This document shows positions 16,932 through 27,195 of a DNA stretch of 64,000 bases, piece after piece. Source of the DNA: Campylobacter showae (GTDB lineage Bacteria; Campylobacterota; Campylobacteria; Campylobacterales; Campylobacteraceae); contig NZ_UWOK01000001.1 of NCBI RefSeq assembly GCF_900573985.1, positions 1,922,001 through 1,986,000 of the forward strand, in the 5' to 3' direction. The first letter of the stretch is position 1; every line of letters begins with the position of its first letter. The notes under the pieces were generated by a model. The model worked only from the letters and a program-made list of their open reading frames with translations. It ran no database searches and was not told the origin of the DNA. A program made the position numbers and the translations under genes.

Positions 16932-17762
16932 TTAAATTTGAAAGCTCTCCAGCCTATCAATCACTTTTTGGATAATCCAATCAGGTGTAGACGCTCCTGC
17001 ACTCACTCCGCAGAGATTTTTCCCTTCAAACCATGCGCGCTCTAGTTCTAGTTCGTTTTCCACGAGATAGCTATCCTCGCAGGCGGTTTTTGAGATGAGA
17101 TAAAGCTGCTTTGTATTTGAGCTGTTTTTGCCGCCGACTACAACCATCACGTCGGCTCTAACGGCTAAGTTTTTAACAGCTTCTTGGTTTTCAAAAGTAG
17201 CATTACAAATCGTGTTAAAAACACGTACCTCTTTTACGCGCAGCATCAAATAATTTACGATTTGCATAAATTTTTCTACTTTGCGAGTAGTTTGACTGAT
17301 GACGGCTACTTTTTGCGCTAGTTTTACGCCCTCTAGCTCGCTCTCTTCTAGCACGACGAAAACCTTACCGATGGCATATGATTTCACGCCCTTTATCTCG
17401 GGATGTTTTTCATCGCCGAATATCACGATGTCGTAGCCCTCTTTGCTCATTTTCTCGCAAATTTGCTGAGGTTTGGTGACAAAAGGACACGTCGCGTCGA
17501 TCACTTTTATATCGCTTTTTTTTAGCTCGGCTAGGTCGCCCTTTGTGATACCGTGCGTGCGGATGATTGCCTTTTTTTCGCCGTCGATTTCGCTTATCCC
17601 CTCAAGCGTTTTGACGTTAAAATTTTTATTTAGGCGGTTTATCTCGTCGTTATTGTGAATGATGGGTCCGATAGTTACGGCGTCCTTAGCGTTTTCGGCG
17701 ATTTTTATAGCGCGCTTGACGCCAAAACAAAATCCGTAACTGCTAGCAAGCTCAATCTTCAA
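16932..17762 (-). CDS. ispH: 4-hydroxy-3-methylbut-2-enyl diphosphate reductase
   Basis: 276 residues from the TTG at 17762, preferred because GGAG stands six bases upstream and the product then begins MKIELASSYGFCFGV; another TTG lies four codons earlier. The three [4Fe-4S] cysteines are in SYGFCFGVKRA, DATCPFVTKP and NTICNATFENQ. It makes IPP and DMAPP in the last step of the MEP pathway. The start overlaps the end of aroA by 11 bases, so translation is coupled. Use of a TTG start is plain from the overlap. Confidence 0.93.
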   Translation of the reverse strand: MKIELASSYGFCFGVKRAIKIAENAKDAVTIGPIIHNNDEINRLNKNFNVKTLEGISEIDGEKKAIIRTHGITKGDLAELKKSDIKVIDATCPFVTKPQQICEKMSKEGYDIVIFGDEKHPEIKGVKSYAIGKVFVVLEESELEGVKLAQKVAVISQTTRKVEKFMQIVNYLMLRVKEVRVFNTICNATFENQEAVKNLAVRADVMVVVGGKNSSNTKQLYLISKTACEDSYLVENELELERAWFEGKNLCGVSAGASTPDWIIQKVIDRLESFQI

Positions 17763-19026
17763 CGCTAGCTCCAAGTTGCCTTAAAATCCCGCTAAAATTT
17801 GGAAACGAAGTCGCGATAAATTCGCTCTTTTCTATAACCATTCCGCATTTTAGTCCAAGCACCGCAAAGCTCATCGCGATACGGTGATCGCCGTTACTGT
17901 CTATGATAGCGCAGTTTGCCTCGCCGCCTTTTACGCTAAAGCCGTCTTCAAATTCTTCGACTTCAAGCCCGCATTTTCGCAGACCTTGCACCATGATCGC
18001 GATGCGGTCGCTCTCTTTTACGCGAAGCTCTTTTGCGTTTCTCACGCTACTAGTGCCCTCTGCACTTGCAAACGCTATAGCAAGAGCCGGTACCTCGTCG
18101 ATCAGCCATGAGATATTTTCACTCACGTCCACGGCCTTTAACGGCGCGTGCTTTATCTCGATCTCGCCGATACTTTCGTATGTACTAGAAGTCTCTTTAA
18201 ACGTTGCTTGCGCGCCCATTTTGGCTAAAATTTTAAAGGCCTCCACGCGCGTTTTATTTAACAGCATATTTTTTAGCACGATGTGGGAATTTGGGATTAT
18301 CGCTGCGGCTACGGCAAAGAAAAACGCCGAGCTAGGATCGTTTGGAACGCAAATTTCAAGTGGTTTTAGCGGCGCGTTCATCGGCTCAACCTTGACGCCG
18401 CGGGGTAAAATTTGCAAACTTGCGCCCATACCTTTTAGCATGCGCTCGGTGTGATCGCGACTAAGCTCAGGTTCGCTAAGCTCGCAGCCGTTTGACTTTA
18501 GCCCAGCCAAAATCAGCGCTGATTTTACCTGCGCGGAGGCGATTTTGCTATCAAATTTAAAATACTCCAGCTTCTTGCCGCGGATCGCCAAAGGCGCGTG
18601 ATCTCCGCCGTTTGCACCGTCTATTTTAGCGCCGACGCTGATCAGCGGTTTAGCCACGCGCGCCATCGGACGACGATTTAAAAACTCGTCTCCGCTTAGC
18701 ACGAAAAAACCTTCGCTAGCAGCCAAAAAGCCCATAAAAAGCCTCATCGCCGTGCCCGAGTTTCCGCACTCTAAAACAACGCTAGGCTCTTTTAAATTTG
18801 CGCTCGGAGTTATGATTAGCTCGCCCTCTTTTTCCTCGATATGCGCGCCCAAATTTTTTACGATTTCTAGCGTATTTAGCGTATCCTCGGCCTTTAGATA
18901 GTTTTTCACGCGGCTTGGCTTATCGCTTAAAAGCGAAAATATCGCGCATCTATGAGAGATGGATTTATCGGCCGCGATGTTTTCCAGGCTCGCATTTATC
19001 GGCGTTCTTAATGCGTAAACTTTCAT
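17752..19026 (-). CDS. aroA: 3-phosphoshikimate 1-carboxyvinyltransferase (EPSP synthase)
   Basis: 424 residues, normal length. Signatures LECGNSGTAMRLFMG (near residue 93) and RVKESDRIA (near 345) and the start ADKSISHRCAIF with the phosphate-binding K/S residues. It joins PEP to shikimate-3-phosphate in chorismate synthesis. Lies 49 nt downstream of pheT and overlaps ispH; all of pheS-pheT-aroA-ispH-rpsA-serA run in one direction. Confidence 0.96.
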   Translation of the reverse strand: MKVYALRTPINASLENIAADKSISHRCAIFSLLSDKPSRVKNYLKAEDTLNTLEIVKNLGAHIEEKEGELIITPSANLKEPSVVLECGNSGTAMRLFMGFLAASEGFFVLSGDEFLNRRPMARVAKPLISVGAKIDGANGGDHAPLAIRGKKLEYFKFDSKIASAQVKSALILAGLKSNGCELSEPELSRDHTERMLKGMGASLQILPRGVKVEPMNAPLKPLEICVPNDPSSAFFFAVAAAIIPNSHIVLKNMLLNKTRVEAFKILAKMGAQATFKETSSTYESIGEIEIKHAPLKAVDVSENISWLIDEVPALAIAFASAEGTSSVRNAKELRVKESDRIAIMVQGLRKCGLEVEEFEDGFSVKGGEANCAIIDSNGDHRIAMSFAVLGLKCGMVIEKSEFIATSFPNFSGILRQLGASVED

Positions 19027-19075
19027 CTTAGTCCGATATTTAAATTTTGCTTTAAAGCGTCCAAAATTTTATCCA

Positions 19076-21355
19076 TTATCGCCGCCACTTCCTCGTCCTC
19101 AAGCGTTTTTGTATATCTTGGAAGTTAAATTTGACGCTTAAGCTCGCGTCGTCTCCGAGCTTATCGTCTGAATATATATCAACCGGTGCAAATTCTTTTA
19201 GGAACTCGATTTTTAGCGCGTTTATGCACTCTTTTATCGCTTCAAATTTCATAGTTTTAGGCACGATTAGGCTTAGGTCTCTGCTGATAGCAGGGAATTT
19301 TGAGTAGGCTTTGACGACCGCGCCGTCAAATTTAAGCTTTTCAAACTCTATCTCGCAAAGATAGGTTCGCGGCAGGTCGCGCGCGGCTTCGACTCGCACG
19401 TCCACGCGGCCGATATAGCCCACGCAAAGGCCGTTTTGATAGATTTTCGCTTGTTCAAATTCGCTTAAATATTTTACGTCGTCGCACGCTTTTAGCTCAA
19501 ATTCGCCGATCGCGTTTCTAACTGCCGTCGCAAAGCCTAAAAAGTCGATATCGGCAGGCTTTGCGCCGTTTAGCAGGCTAGGTTCTTTTGTCAGTCCGCT
19601 AGCTACGAAGCCAAATCTCTCGCTTTGTTCTCCGCTCTGGCTAAATACGCTACCGAATTCAAAAATTTTGACCGATTTGCGCTGATTTTTTACGTTTCGC
19701 TCGGCCGATTTTAGCAAGTGATTTGCAAGCGTCGGCCTTAACGTGTTAAGCTCGCTATTTATCGGGTTGGCTATCTCGGCCTTACAAGGCGCAAAACCGA
19801 GCGCCGCTAGCTCGCCGGCGTCGTCAAATACATAATGCACGCTCTCGAAAAATCCTGCCGCAGCGGCTTTTTTACGCAAATTTAGCGCGTTTTTGTAGTC
19901 GGTAAAAGTATCGTTTATGCGGTTTGCTTCGCTGAAATTTAGCGGCTTTGAGGCGATATTATCGATACCGACCATTCGCACGATCTCCTCGCACACGTCC
20001 TGCGCATTTACGATATCGTGGCGAAATAACGGCACTTTCACGTTCGCACCCTCTTTTTCGGCGTTAAAAGTTAGGCTAAATCCAAGCTTTTTAAGTATCC
20101 TCACGACGTCGTTTTGAGCGACTTCTTGACCGATCATTTTTTGCATTTCGCTCATCGTAAAGCTCACGACCTTTGGTTCGCGCGTCATCACGCTTTGCTG
20201 AGAGCCCGCATAAAGCGCGACCGATTTTAGCGCGGCCAGCTGTTTAAATAAAAAATCGGCTCCAAAACCTACGTTTGGCTCGCTGCCTCTTAGCGAGCGG
20301 TAAGCCTGCGCTTGGCGCGGCATTTGCTTATCCTCGTAGACGGTTGTCGCGATGACTTCCGGGTCTGTGTAGCTAGCCTCTATTATGATTAGTTTGCTAT
20401 TTTCGTCAAGTCTGGCCGCATCCGTCTGATACACGCCGCCAACGCCCAAAAGCTCGCCGCCGGCTAAAATTTCAGTCGCCAAATTTGCGCCCTTTTGCAG
20501 ATCAAAAACAACGCGCTCGTCGTCCTTTTTAAGCTTGGCATAGTCATACGCGCTAAACAGCACGCCCGTAGAGTGCGTAGCATAGTCTAGCAGGCGCTCG
20601 ATGCGGTTTTGTTTATCGCATTCGATCAGCGCCAAACGGATCTTCATCAGCAAATTTTCGTCAAAATACTCTTTTATCTCAAAAGCGCGGTACTGAAAGC
20701 TGCTTTGTAAATTTTCCTCGGCGTGAATAGCCAAGATGCGCCCGATACCGAGCAAATTTTCGCCCTCTTCGTATCTGGCGGCGTCTTTTAGCGGCAGATC
20801 AAGCGCGGCCGACAGATCCTTCGCTACGCCGTAGACGCTCAGGCAGTCGCCGCGGTTTGGCGTTAGCTCGATCTCGATGATATCGTCGTTTAGTAGCGGA
20901 TATTCGCAAATTTCTTTACCCAGTTTTAGTTCGCCGATACTTTCATCTAGCGGCATTATGCCGTCGTTTGTTTTTACGAGGCCTAGTTCGACGGATGAGC
21001 AGATCATACCGTTTGACTCGACGCCGCGCAGTTTTGCCCTCTTTATCTCTAGGCCGCTTGGCATAACGGCGCCTGGTAGCGCCACCGGCACGAACTGTCC
21101 GGCTTCGACGTTTTTTGCGCCGCAGACGATTTGTAGCGTCTCGCCGCCCACGTCCACTTGACAAACGCTTAGTTTCTCGGCGTTTTCGTGTTTTATCTTG
21201 CTTTTTACATAGCCTACGACGATATTTTTAGGTACCCTGATCTCTTTAAAGCTATCGACCTCAAGCCCGATCGAATTTAACGTCTTTAGCAGAGTTTCGC
21301 TCGTTACGTTTGAGATATCTAGCCATTCGTTTAGCCAATTTCTTGAAATTATCAT
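19076..21355 (-). CDS. pheT: Phenylalanyl-tRNA synthetase beta subunit
   Basis: 759 residues. N-terminal tRNA-binding OB domain ([18 protein letters not shown] near 53-70), the B3/B4 editing region, B5 domain with the DNA-binding-like fold, and a C-terminal ferredoxin-fold anticodon domain ([17 protein letters not shown]). Start overlaps the pheS stop by four bases. Somewhat shorter than the E. coli beta chain (795), as in related Campylobacter. Confidence 0.96.
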   Translation of the reverse strand: MIISRNWLNEWLDISNVTSETLLKTLNSIGLEVDSFKEIRVPKNIVVGYVKSKIKHENAEKLSVCQVDVGGETLQIVCGAKNVEAGQFVPVALPGAVMPSGLEIKRAKLRGVESNGMICSSVELGLVKTNDGIMPLDESIGELKLGKEICEYPLLNDDIIEIELTPNRGDCLSVYGVAKDLSAALDLPLKDAARYEEGENLLGIGRILAIHAEENLQSSFQYRAFEIKEYFDENLLMKIRLALIECDKQNRIERLLDYATHSTGVLFSAYDYAKLKKDDERVVFDLQKGANLATEILAGGELLGVGGVYQTDAARLDENSKLIIIEASYTDPEVIATTVYEDKQMPRQAQAYRSLRGSEPNVGFGADFLFKQLAALKSVALYAGSQQSVMTREPKVVSFTMSEMQKMIGQEVAQNDVVRILKKLGFSLTFNAEKEGANVKVPLFRHDIVNAQDVCEEIVRMVGIDNIASKPLNFSEANRINDTFTDYKNALNLRKKAAAAGFFESVHYVFDDAGELAALGFAPCKAEIANPINSELNTLRPTLANHLLKSAERNVKNQRKSVKIFEFGSVFSQSGEQSERFGFVASGLTKEPSLLNGAKPADIDFLGFATAVRNAIGEFELKACDDVKYLSEFEQAKIYQNGLCVGYIGRVDVRVEAARDLPRTYLCEIEFEKLKFDGAVVKAYSKFPAISRDLSLIVPKTMKFEAIKECINALKIEFLKEFAPVDIYSDDKLGDDASLSVKFNFQDIQKRLRTRKWRR

Positions 21356-22344
21356 TTAAACTGCTCCAATAATCTTAAATCTCCCTCGAAAAGCGAGCGT
21401 AAATCAGGAATTTGATGAAGCAGCATCGCAAATCTCTCGACTCCGAGTCCAAATGCGTATCCGCTCACGTTTTTGTAGCCGACTGCTTTAAAGACGTTTG
21501 GATCGACCACGCCGCATCCTAGCACCTCGAGCCAGCCCGTTTGCTTGCATACGCGGCATCCGTCGCCGTGACAGAAAATACAGCTGATATCGACCTCCGC
21601 GCTGGGCTCGGTAAACGGGAAAAAGCTAGGGCGAAAGCGTACTTTAACGTCGCCGAACATGTATTTTAAGAAATTTTCAAGCATTGATTTTAAATTTGCA
21701 AAGCTCACCGCGCCGCCCTCCTCGACTACGAGGCCTTCCACCTGATGAAACATCGGCGTGTGCGTTAGATCCATGTCGCGGCGAAATACCGTTCCCGGCG
21801 CTATCATGCGAATCGGCGGCTTTTTGTTCATCATCGTGCGCACCTGCACTGGGCTAGTGTGAGTGCGGAGCAGCCTAAAATCCTTAAAATAAAACGTATC
21901 TTGCATATCGCGCGCGGGGTGATATTTAGGTAAATTTAGCGCCTCGAAGTTGTGAAAATCATCTTCTATCAGCGGTCCCGTCTCGAGCGAGAAATTTTGC
22001 ATCATAAAGTACTCGATGATCTTATCCATCGTAGCCATCACGGGGTGTAGCGCGCCCGCGCCCGAAGGCTCGCTAAATAGCGTTATGTCAATCGCTTCAG
22101 CCTTCATTTTGGCTTTTATCTCGCCACTTTCAAGCTCGGTTTTTTTGGCCGCTAAAAGCGTCTCAAATTCGTCTCTTAGCTTGTTTAAATTTGCCGCAAA
22201 TTCCTTCTTGGCCGCTTCGTCCATATCCTTAAGCTTAGCAAATTCCGACGTGATCGCGCCTTTTTTGCCTAGTAGCGCGACGCGAATCTTGTCTAAATCC
22301 GCCAAATTTCCGCATTTTGCGATACTTTCTCTATACTCTTGCAA
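21352..22344 (-). CDS. pheS: Phenylalanyl-tRNA synthetase alpha subunit
   Basis: 330 residues: N-terminal coiled coil (about 1-85) that contacts tRNA, then the class II catalytic core with motif 2 ([19 protein letters not shown]) and motif 3 ([17 protein letters not shown]). Also the segment [17 protein letters not shown] typical of PheS. Divergent from the HIT gene across 123 bp. Confidence 0.97.
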   Translation of the reverse strand: MQEYRESIAKCGNLADLDKIRVALLGKKGAITSEFAKLKDMDEAAKKEFAANLNKLRDEFETLLAAKKTELESGEIKAKMKAEAIDITLFSEPSGAGALHPVMATMDKIIEYFMMQNFSLETGPLIEDDFHNFEALNLPKYHPARDMQDTFYFKDFRLLRTHTSPVQVRTMMNKKPPIRMIAPGTVFRRDMDLTHTPMFHQVEGLVVEEGGAVSFANLKSMLENFLKYMFGDVKVRFRPSFFPFTEPSAEVDISCIFCHGDGCRVCKQTGWLEVLGCGVVDPNVFKAVGYKNVSGYAFGLGVERFAMLLHQIPDLRSLFEGDLRLLEQFK

Positions 22345-22433
22345 GTTTTTACCTTTACTGAATTTTAGGATAGATTGTAGTCAAAATTTGATAAAATCTG
22401 CCTAAAAGGCGGGAAATTTTAACTTTTACTTGT

Positions 22434-22439
22434 TATAAT
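22434..22439 (+). promoter_or_regulatory. -10 box of the HIT-family gene
   Basis: TATAAT preceded by TG (TGTTATAAT, extended -10), 28 nt before the ATG at 22468; ribosome site AGGAGA follows. Confidence 0.55.
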
Positions 22440-22467
22440 TAAGCCAAATTTTAACCAGGAGAAAATC

Positions 22468-22821
22468 ATGACGATATTCGAAAAAATCGTAGCAGGCGAG
22501 ATACCTTGCAACAAAGTACTAGAAAACGACAAATTTCTAGCTTTTAACGACATAAATCCAAAGGCTCCGATTCATATTTTGATCATCCCAAAAAAGCACT
22601 TTGAAAATTTCCAGGAGATGGACGGGGCGCTGATGGGCGAGATGACGAAATTTATCCAAGAGGTCGCGGTGCTAATGGGCGTAGATAAGAGCGGATACCG
22701 CCTAGTTACAAACTGCGGCGAAAACGGTGGTCAAGAAGTCATGCACCTGCACTTTCACCTACTAGCGGGGGCAAAGCTTGGCTGGGTAGATACCGCGACC
22801 GATCCGCAAAGCACGTTTTAA
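22468..22821 (+). CDS. HIT family nucleotide hydrolase (HinT-like)
   Basis: 117 residues with the histidine-triad motif HLHFHLLAG near residue 93 and the early MTIFEKIVAGEIPCNKVLEN signature of HinT/PKCI proteins. HinT hydrolyses adenosine 5'-phosphoramidates and acyl-adenylates in the cytosol. Gene position next to divergent pheS is the same as I recall for C. jejuni. Followed by two strong hairpins. Confidence 0.93.
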   Translation: MTIFEKIVAGEIPCNKVLENDKFLAFNDINPKAPIHILIIPKKHFENFQEMDGALMGEMTKFIQEVAVLMGVDKSGYRLVTNCGENGGQEVMHLHFHLLAGAKLGWVDTATDPQSTF

Positions 22822-22826
22822 ATTTT

Positions 22827-22900
22827 AAATTTACGCTCGAAATTTGAGCGTAAATTTGACTTAGCGAGCCGACCTTTAATTTAGGTCGGTTCGCCTGTTT
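22827..22900 (+). terminator. Tandem terminator hairpins after the HIT gene
   Basis: First hairpin: AAATTTACGCTC (22827-22838) with GAGCGTAAATTT (22846-22857), 12 bp perfect. Second: GCGAGCCGACCT (22864-22875) with AGGTCGGTTCGC (22883-22894), 12 bp with one G-T pair, followed by CTGTTTTT. Both could also serve the convergent small membrane-protein gene. Confidence 0.7.
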
Positions 22901-22911
22901 TTGGTTTAAAT

Positions 22912-23115
22912 TTAATCATTCCACCAATTATAAATCCATTCAAAAAAGCTATCCATAAAGCCGTAATAATACAAAACGCCGATAATAGCGGAGTAGATTA
23001 GGCATCTGATTATTGCGGCATTGCGTTTTCTACGCCTTTCAAGTCTTTCTTGCTCTTCGATCCAATCCCAAATTTTTTTACCCCCACTTATTAACGAAAC
23101 GATTTCCATTAACAT
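22912..23115 (-). CDS. Small membrane protein next to the UPF0174 gene
   Basis: 67 residues: a basic, tryptophan-containing N-terminal part (IWDWIEEQERLERRRKRN) then one hydrophobic segment (IIRCLIYSAIIGVLYYYGF) and an aromatic C-terminus. The ATG overlaps the stop region of the upstream UPF0174 gene (an ATG at 23109-23115 area, with a second ATG two codons on in a TAATG overlap), so the two are translationally coupled. No recognised family. Confidence 0.6.
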   Translation of the reverse strand: MLMEIVSLISGGKKIWDWIEEQERLERRRKRNAAIIRCLIYSAIIGVLYYYGFMDSFFEWIYNWWND

Positions 23116-23840
23116 TCTTCACCCTTATTCAAATAAACTTGCCTCAAAAAAGCCACTTGGATAACCGCAGGTATCGTTACTCTATATGCAGGACCGGCTA
23201 TATCTGCCGCAGTCCAAACACCCGTAATAAGCCAGCCTATAGGTCCAGCAAATATGCTAATAGTTCTTGTAAACGTCGCATTCGCCGCCAAACTAAGCCC
23301 TCTGCCCAAAATAATATTTGCGATAGTATTTGCCACGATGAGAGCTATTTTATACGACATAAATCCGCCTCCTTTAATTGCTACTTGCAAAGCGCCCATA
23401 ACGGCTTGAGACGTAAAGTTAGTAGTTTTTAGTCCAAGGTCGCTTGAAATATTTTTCAAATCCTCCTCGCTCATTTTATCTAGACTGTCCGATAAAATTT
23501 TCATAAATAACCCCTGTTCTATCATCTGAGTATTTTGGGATTTATTATAATTAACCTTTAACTTATCGCAAACGTCGCATAAAATTTCTTTATATAAAAG
23601 ACCATGCCCTCTAAACATATTTGCAAACGTATTACCGCCAAAAAGTTGCAACTCCTCACAAATCAACTCTATATACCTTTGATGGTCTGGATAAAATTTT
23701 TTAAAATCATCTTTAGCGCTCAGCTCTTCAGTCATTCTTCCATCCCCATCTTTACCTTTAAGAATATCAACAAGCTCATTTAAATCGCTACTTTTTAGCT
23801 CACGCAAGAACTCCAAATCCTCATCAAATTTGTACGCCAT
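23109..23840 (-). CDS. UPF0174 (YaaW/DUF3944) family protein
   Basis: 243 residues matching the UPF0174 family of E. coli YaaW and Helicobacter relatives: MAYKFDEDLEFLRELKSSDL at the start (DUF3944), then the conserved ELQLFGGNTFANMFRG and YKEILCDVCDKLKVNYN blocks. The C-terminal third contains glycine-rich, hydrophobic helices (about residues 160-215) that could insert in a membrane. Function is unknown. It is coupled to a small membrane protein downstream and faces a small HTH gene across a spacer with an inverted repeat; the set looks like an accessory module. Confidence 0.75.
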   Translation of the reverse strand: MAYKFDEDLEFLRELKSSDLNELVDILKGKDGDGRMTEELSAKDDFKKFYPDHQRYIELICEELQLFGGNTFANMFRGHGLLYKEILCDVCDKLKVNYNKSQNTQMIEQGLFMKILSDSLDKMSEEDLKNISSDLGLKTTNFTSQAVMGALQVAIKGGGFMSYKIALIVANTIANIILGRGLSLAANATFTRTISIFAGPIGWLITGVWTAADIAGPAYRVTIPAVIQVAFLRQVYLNKGEEC

Positions 23841-23902
23841 TTTTACCCCTCATTTAAAATTTTAAGAATGCTACCGAAACGAGCCTTAAGAGATATTAAA
23901 TT

Positions 23903-23948
23903 TAAGGAATAAATCCTTATAAAACATAAATATAAGGTAATTATTCTT
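23903..23948. promoter_or_regulatory. Inverted repeat between the UPF0174 and HTH genes
   Basis: CCTTATA (23915-23921) and TATAAGG (23931-23937) form a 7-bp inverted repeat with a 9-bp spacer, extended by imperfect AAGGAATAA / TTATTCTT arms. It lies in the divergent promoter region and is a plausible operator for the adjacent HTH protein. Confidence 0.4.
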
Positions 23949-24000
23949 TAGTTGATAAGTCAGCCTATTTTACTAAAAATTCCCGATAAAAAGGCTAAAA

Positions 24001-24207
24001 ATGGGAAATAATCTATCAAAAAGAGACATAGCGGGGATTTTAAATATAGATACAAAAACGCTTTATAACTGGAAGAAAAGCAAGCCCGAGCTCTACCGCA
24101 TCGTTATGCTAGGGTTTAAATTCGACGAGCTCTTAAAACAAGCCGAAAAAAACCTAGACGAGCTTCAAAAAATCGCAGAAGAAAATCAAAATTTTAGATT
24201 GAAGTAA
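24001..24207 (+). CDS. Small helix-turn-helix DNA-binding protein
   Basis: 68 residues. The N-terminal half is a helix-turn-helix (LSKRDIAGILNIDTKTLYNWKK, residues 5-26) of the type seen in transposase-like and phage-like regulators that bind with a terminal tryptophan/lysine recognition helix; the C-terminal half is a charged coiled coil, probably for dimerisation. Divergent from the UPF0174 gene. Likely a local regulator. Confidence 0.65.
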   Translation: MGNNLSKRDIAGILNIDTKTLYNWKKSKPELYRIVMLGFKFDELLKQAEKNLDELQKIAEENQNFRLK

Positions 24208-24533
24208 GGATTGGAGCCGCATTTTGCGCGATAAATTCGCCAAAAATCCGGCGCCGATAAAAAATAGGATAAACTGCAAATTTGACGCTAAATTTTAGAC
24301 ACAAATCAAATTTGCTAAATTTGACCACACCGCGAAACATATATTAAATTTGCATTTATAATTTAAACTGAAATTTTAAATTCTCTCAGCAAGCCGCACG
24401 GATAGCGATAACAGCGGCTCGACGAGTTTTTATGCTAAGCGCGCCGAGAACCAAAAGCCATCGGCGAACGCGCAAATTTTATCTTTTTAAAATTTAACCG
24501 CCGCCGACCTTTTGCCAGGACGGTTAAATTTCA
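24208..24533. other. Gene-free spacer before the chemoreceptor gene end
   Basis: 326 bp without a credible gene. Contains several AAATTT words and, at its right end, the terminator of the chemoreceptor gene. Confidence 0.5.
24490..24531 (-). terminator. Terminator of the chemoreceptor gene
   Basis: AAATTTAACCG (24490-24500) pairs perfectly with CGGTTAAATTT (24521-24531) just after the stop codon of the minus-strand gene, followed on that strand by TTTAAAAAG. Confidence 0.55.
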
Positions 24534-25622
24534 TTATTTCCTAGCCTCTCTAACCGCGTCTAAAAGCGTTTCAAAGCCTACTTTGCTCGAGTTTTCCACG
24601 TCTTTTAGGATTTCCACTCCGGCGGCGTTATCCTTGCTACTATCTGCGAAAATTTTGATCGCCTTATCAAGTCCGCTATGGACGTTTTCGTGATCGTGCG
24701 AGATGTCTTGGATGGTTTTTGCGTCTTTTACGATAACGTTTTTGACCTTTTCGCTAAACCACCTACCGAAACGGCAGCTACCAACGCTAGGAATGCCGTC
24801 AAATTCGCCGTTTAAAACGGCTCTATAGCCGTTTAGTTTCATATTTATATGGTCGATTTTACCGTTGCTGACGTTTACTTCATTAGTAACGTTTAGGGCT
24901 TGATTTAGGATGTTTTGCGTATTTTCGTTCACGCTTGCGATAGTGCCTTGAAAATCGCTCAAAACGCGCATCACGTCGCCCGAAATTTTAGAGAAATTTT
25001 CGCTCATTCCTATCATCGTATTTGAGCTTTGTTTAAGTCCGTTTATATTTACCTCGACTTCGAGAGTGGCTTTTTGCGTGCGTTCGGCAAGCTTTCGCAC
25101 CTCATCGGCCACCACGGCAAATCCGCGTCCGTGTTCGCCCGCGCGAGCCGCTTCGATAGCCGCGTTTAGAGCTAGCAAATTCGTCTGATCGGAAATATCT
25201 TTGATGAGATTTATAATCTCCACGATCGACATCACGCTGTTATTTAGCGATGAGGCGTCGTTTTGCAAGTCGCCGCTCATTTGCTGGACGTTTTGCATAG
25301 AACTAACGATAAAGCTCGTCTGCTCGCGCAGTTCGCCTGTCTTAGTAAACGTTAGGTTATTTAGCTCGTTTATGTTTTCCAGTATTTCTAAATTTTCTTC
25401 CATCGTGCCTTGCAAGAAATTCATACCGTCGGCATAGCTGGCTATTAGCAGCTTGACCGCTTCGGCTTGCGGTTTTGGCGCGTTATGCTCGCTCGCAGCA
25501 CTTGATTTTGCCGCTTCCAGCTCGCTTTGCAGTTGTTTTATCTGCGCTTTTAGACTTTCGTTTTCCTGCGATAGAGCCGCGTTTTTGCTCTCAAGCTCTT
25601 TTTTATAGCCGTTTCCAAACAT
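24534..25622 (-). CDS. Cytosolic methyl-accepting chemotaxis protein with CZB domain (TlpD-like)
   Basis: 362 residues, no membrane segment. A coiled coil at the start (residues 8-45), then the chemoreceptor signalling hairpin tip [34 protein letters not shown] (quoted only as the family hallmark region, near residues 148-180), and at the C-terminus a CZB zinc-binding domain with CRFGRWF (Cys near 282) and a later [11 protein letters not shown] histidine pair. This layout is that of Helicobacter TlpD, which mediates energy, oxidative or hypochlorous-acid taxis. Signals through CheA/CheW, not present here. Confidence 0.88.
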   Translation of the reverse strand: MFGNGYKKELESKNAALSQENESLKAQIKQLQSELEAAKSSAASEHNAPKPQAEAVKLLIASYADGMNFLQGTMEENLEILENINELNNLTFTKTGELREQTSFIVSSMQNVQQMSGDLQNDASSLNNSVMSIVEIINLIKDISDQTNLLALNAAIEAARAGEHGRGFAVVADEVRKLAERTQKATLEVEVNINGLKQSSNTMIGMSENFSKISGDVMRVLSDFQGTIASVNENTQNILNQALNVTNEVNVSNGKIDHINMKLNGYRAVLNGEFDGIPSVGSCRFGRWFSEKVKNVIVKDAKTIQDISHDHENVHSGLDKAIKIFADSSKDNAAGVEILKDVENSSKVGFETLLDAVREARK

Positions 25623-25689
25623 CCTTTCCTCCTTAAACTTTTCTATAATTATATTAAAAATTTCATCTTTAAGCGATAAATTTTAAAAT

Positions 25690-27087
25690 TTATTTATTTT
25701 TCAGCCACTCGTTTAAAATTTCAATCTGCGCCGCCACGCTCTCGTTCGCCGTGCCTCCTTGCGACTTGCGCGCCTCCTTAGAAGCGTTTAGATCAAGAAA
25801 TTTAACCGCATCCGCGTCCAGACTCTCATCCACGCTTGCAAGCTGCTGCGCATCTAGCTCGCTCAAATCTAGGCCCAAATTTTCCGCATACGCCACGGCC
25901 TTGCCCGTGATGAAGTGCGCCTGGCGAAAGGGCACGTTTTTCTCCCGCACGAGATAGTCCGCCAGATCGGTCGCCGTGAGGTGCCCGCGGCGCGTCATCG
26001 CTAGCATATTTTGCTCGTTAAATTTAGCCGTTTTTAGCATCTGTTTTAAAATTCCAAGGCTCGCAAGAGCGGTGGAAACGCTGTCAAAAACGCCCTCCTT
26101 GTCCTCTTGCATATCCTTGTTGTATGCTAGCGGCAAGCCCTTCATTACCGTTAGCAGCGCGACGAGATTGCCGTTTACGCGCCCCGTTTTGCCGCGGATG
26201 AGTTCGGCGACGTCGGGGTTTTTCTTCTGCGGCATGATCGAGCTGCCCGTGCTGTACGCGTCGCTGATCGTGATGAATCCAAACTCCTGCGAGCTCCACA
26301 AGATGAGCTCCTCGCACAGGCGTGACGCATGCGTCATCAGCACGCTTACGTTAAACAAAATCTCCAGCGCGAAATCGCGGTCGCTGACGCTATCCATCGC
26401 ATTTGGCGTTACTCCCGCAAACCCAAGCTCTCGCGCGACTAGCTCGCGATTTATCGGATGCGGCGTGCCGGCAAGCGCGGCGGAGCCCAGCGGAGAGAGG
26501 TTATTTCGCTCGCGCGAGCTAGTAAAGCGCTCGTAGTCGCGGCGAAACATAAACGCGTAAGCTAGCAGATGATAGGCAAGGCTCACGGGCTGGGCGTGCT
26601 GAAGGTGCGTGTAGCCTGGCATCAGCGTGTCCGCGTGCTTGCTAGCGATATCTCGTAGCGCAGCGACTAGCTCGCGGATTTTTTCGGAGATCTCGACACC
26701 GCTTTTAAGCACGTAGAGGCGAAAATCAAGCGCGACCTGATCGTTTCTGCTGCGCGCGGTGTGTAGCCTGCCGCCAAGATCGCTTCCGATGAGCTCGCTT
26801 AGGCGCTTTTCGACCGCCATATGAATGTCCTCGTCGGCGGTTTTAAACTCAAATTTACCGCTTTTTATCTCCTCAAACACGGCGTCAAGCCCCGCGACGA
26901 TCTTTTCGCTCTCCTCAGGCTTTAAAATCCCGCAGGCGCCGAGCATTCTTGCGTGCGCCTTGCTGCCCGCGATGTCCTCCTGCCAAAGCGCCCTATCAAA
27001 GCCGATCGAGGCGTTAAACTCCTCCAAAAGCTCGCTACTCTCACCGCTAAACCTACCCGACCACATTTTTTTTGGATTTTCTTGCAT
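25690..27087 (-). CDS. argH: Argininosuccinate lyase
   Basis: 465 residues with the fumarase/lyase signature [12 protein letters not shown] (near residue 280) and the early [22 protein letters not shown] start of ArgH. It splits argininosuccinate to arginine and fumarate. In C. jejuni argH also sits beside pckA; here a cupin gene, two further genes and a CAP protein intervene. Confidence 0.96.
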   Translation of the reverse strand: MQENPKKMWSGRFSGESSELLEEFNASIGFDRALWQEDIAGSKAHARMLGACGILKPEESEKIVAGLDAVFEEIKSGKFEFKTADEDIHMAVEKRLSELIGSDLGGRLHTARSRNDQVALDFRLYVLKSGVEISEKIRELVAALRDIASKHADTLMPGYTHLQHAQPVSLAYHLLAYAFMFRRDYERFTSSRERNNLSPLGSAALAGTPHPINRELVARELGFAGVTPNAMDSVSDRDFALEILFNVSVLMTHASRLCEELILWSSQEFGFITISDAYSTGSSIMPQKKNPDVAELIRGKTGRVNGNLVALLTVMKGLPLAYNKDMQEDKEGVFDSVSTALASLGILKQMLKTAKFNEQNMLAMTRRGHLTATDLADYLVREKNVPFRQAHFITGKAVAYAENLGLDLSELDAQQLASVDESLDADAVKFLDLNASKEARKSQGGTANESVAAQIEILNEWLKNK

Positions 27088-27195
27088 CGTTTTTCCTTTT
27101 TGCGCTAAATTTTGGCTTTGATTTTAGCTCAAATCCACTTAAATTTCACGCCGTATTCACTCTGCGCGGCTAAAATGAACGAAAAAGGAGCAAAA

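Noticed and set aside
17903..18454. Long open frame on the plus strand opposite aroA
   Set aside because: It lies entirely antisense to a clear EPSP synthase gene, has no ribosome site and encodes a serine/alanine-rich product typical of reading across codon bias.
25976..26536. Long open frame on the plus strand opposite argH
   Set aside because: Antisense to the argininosuccinate lyase core; no ribosome site; composition typical of a shadow frame.
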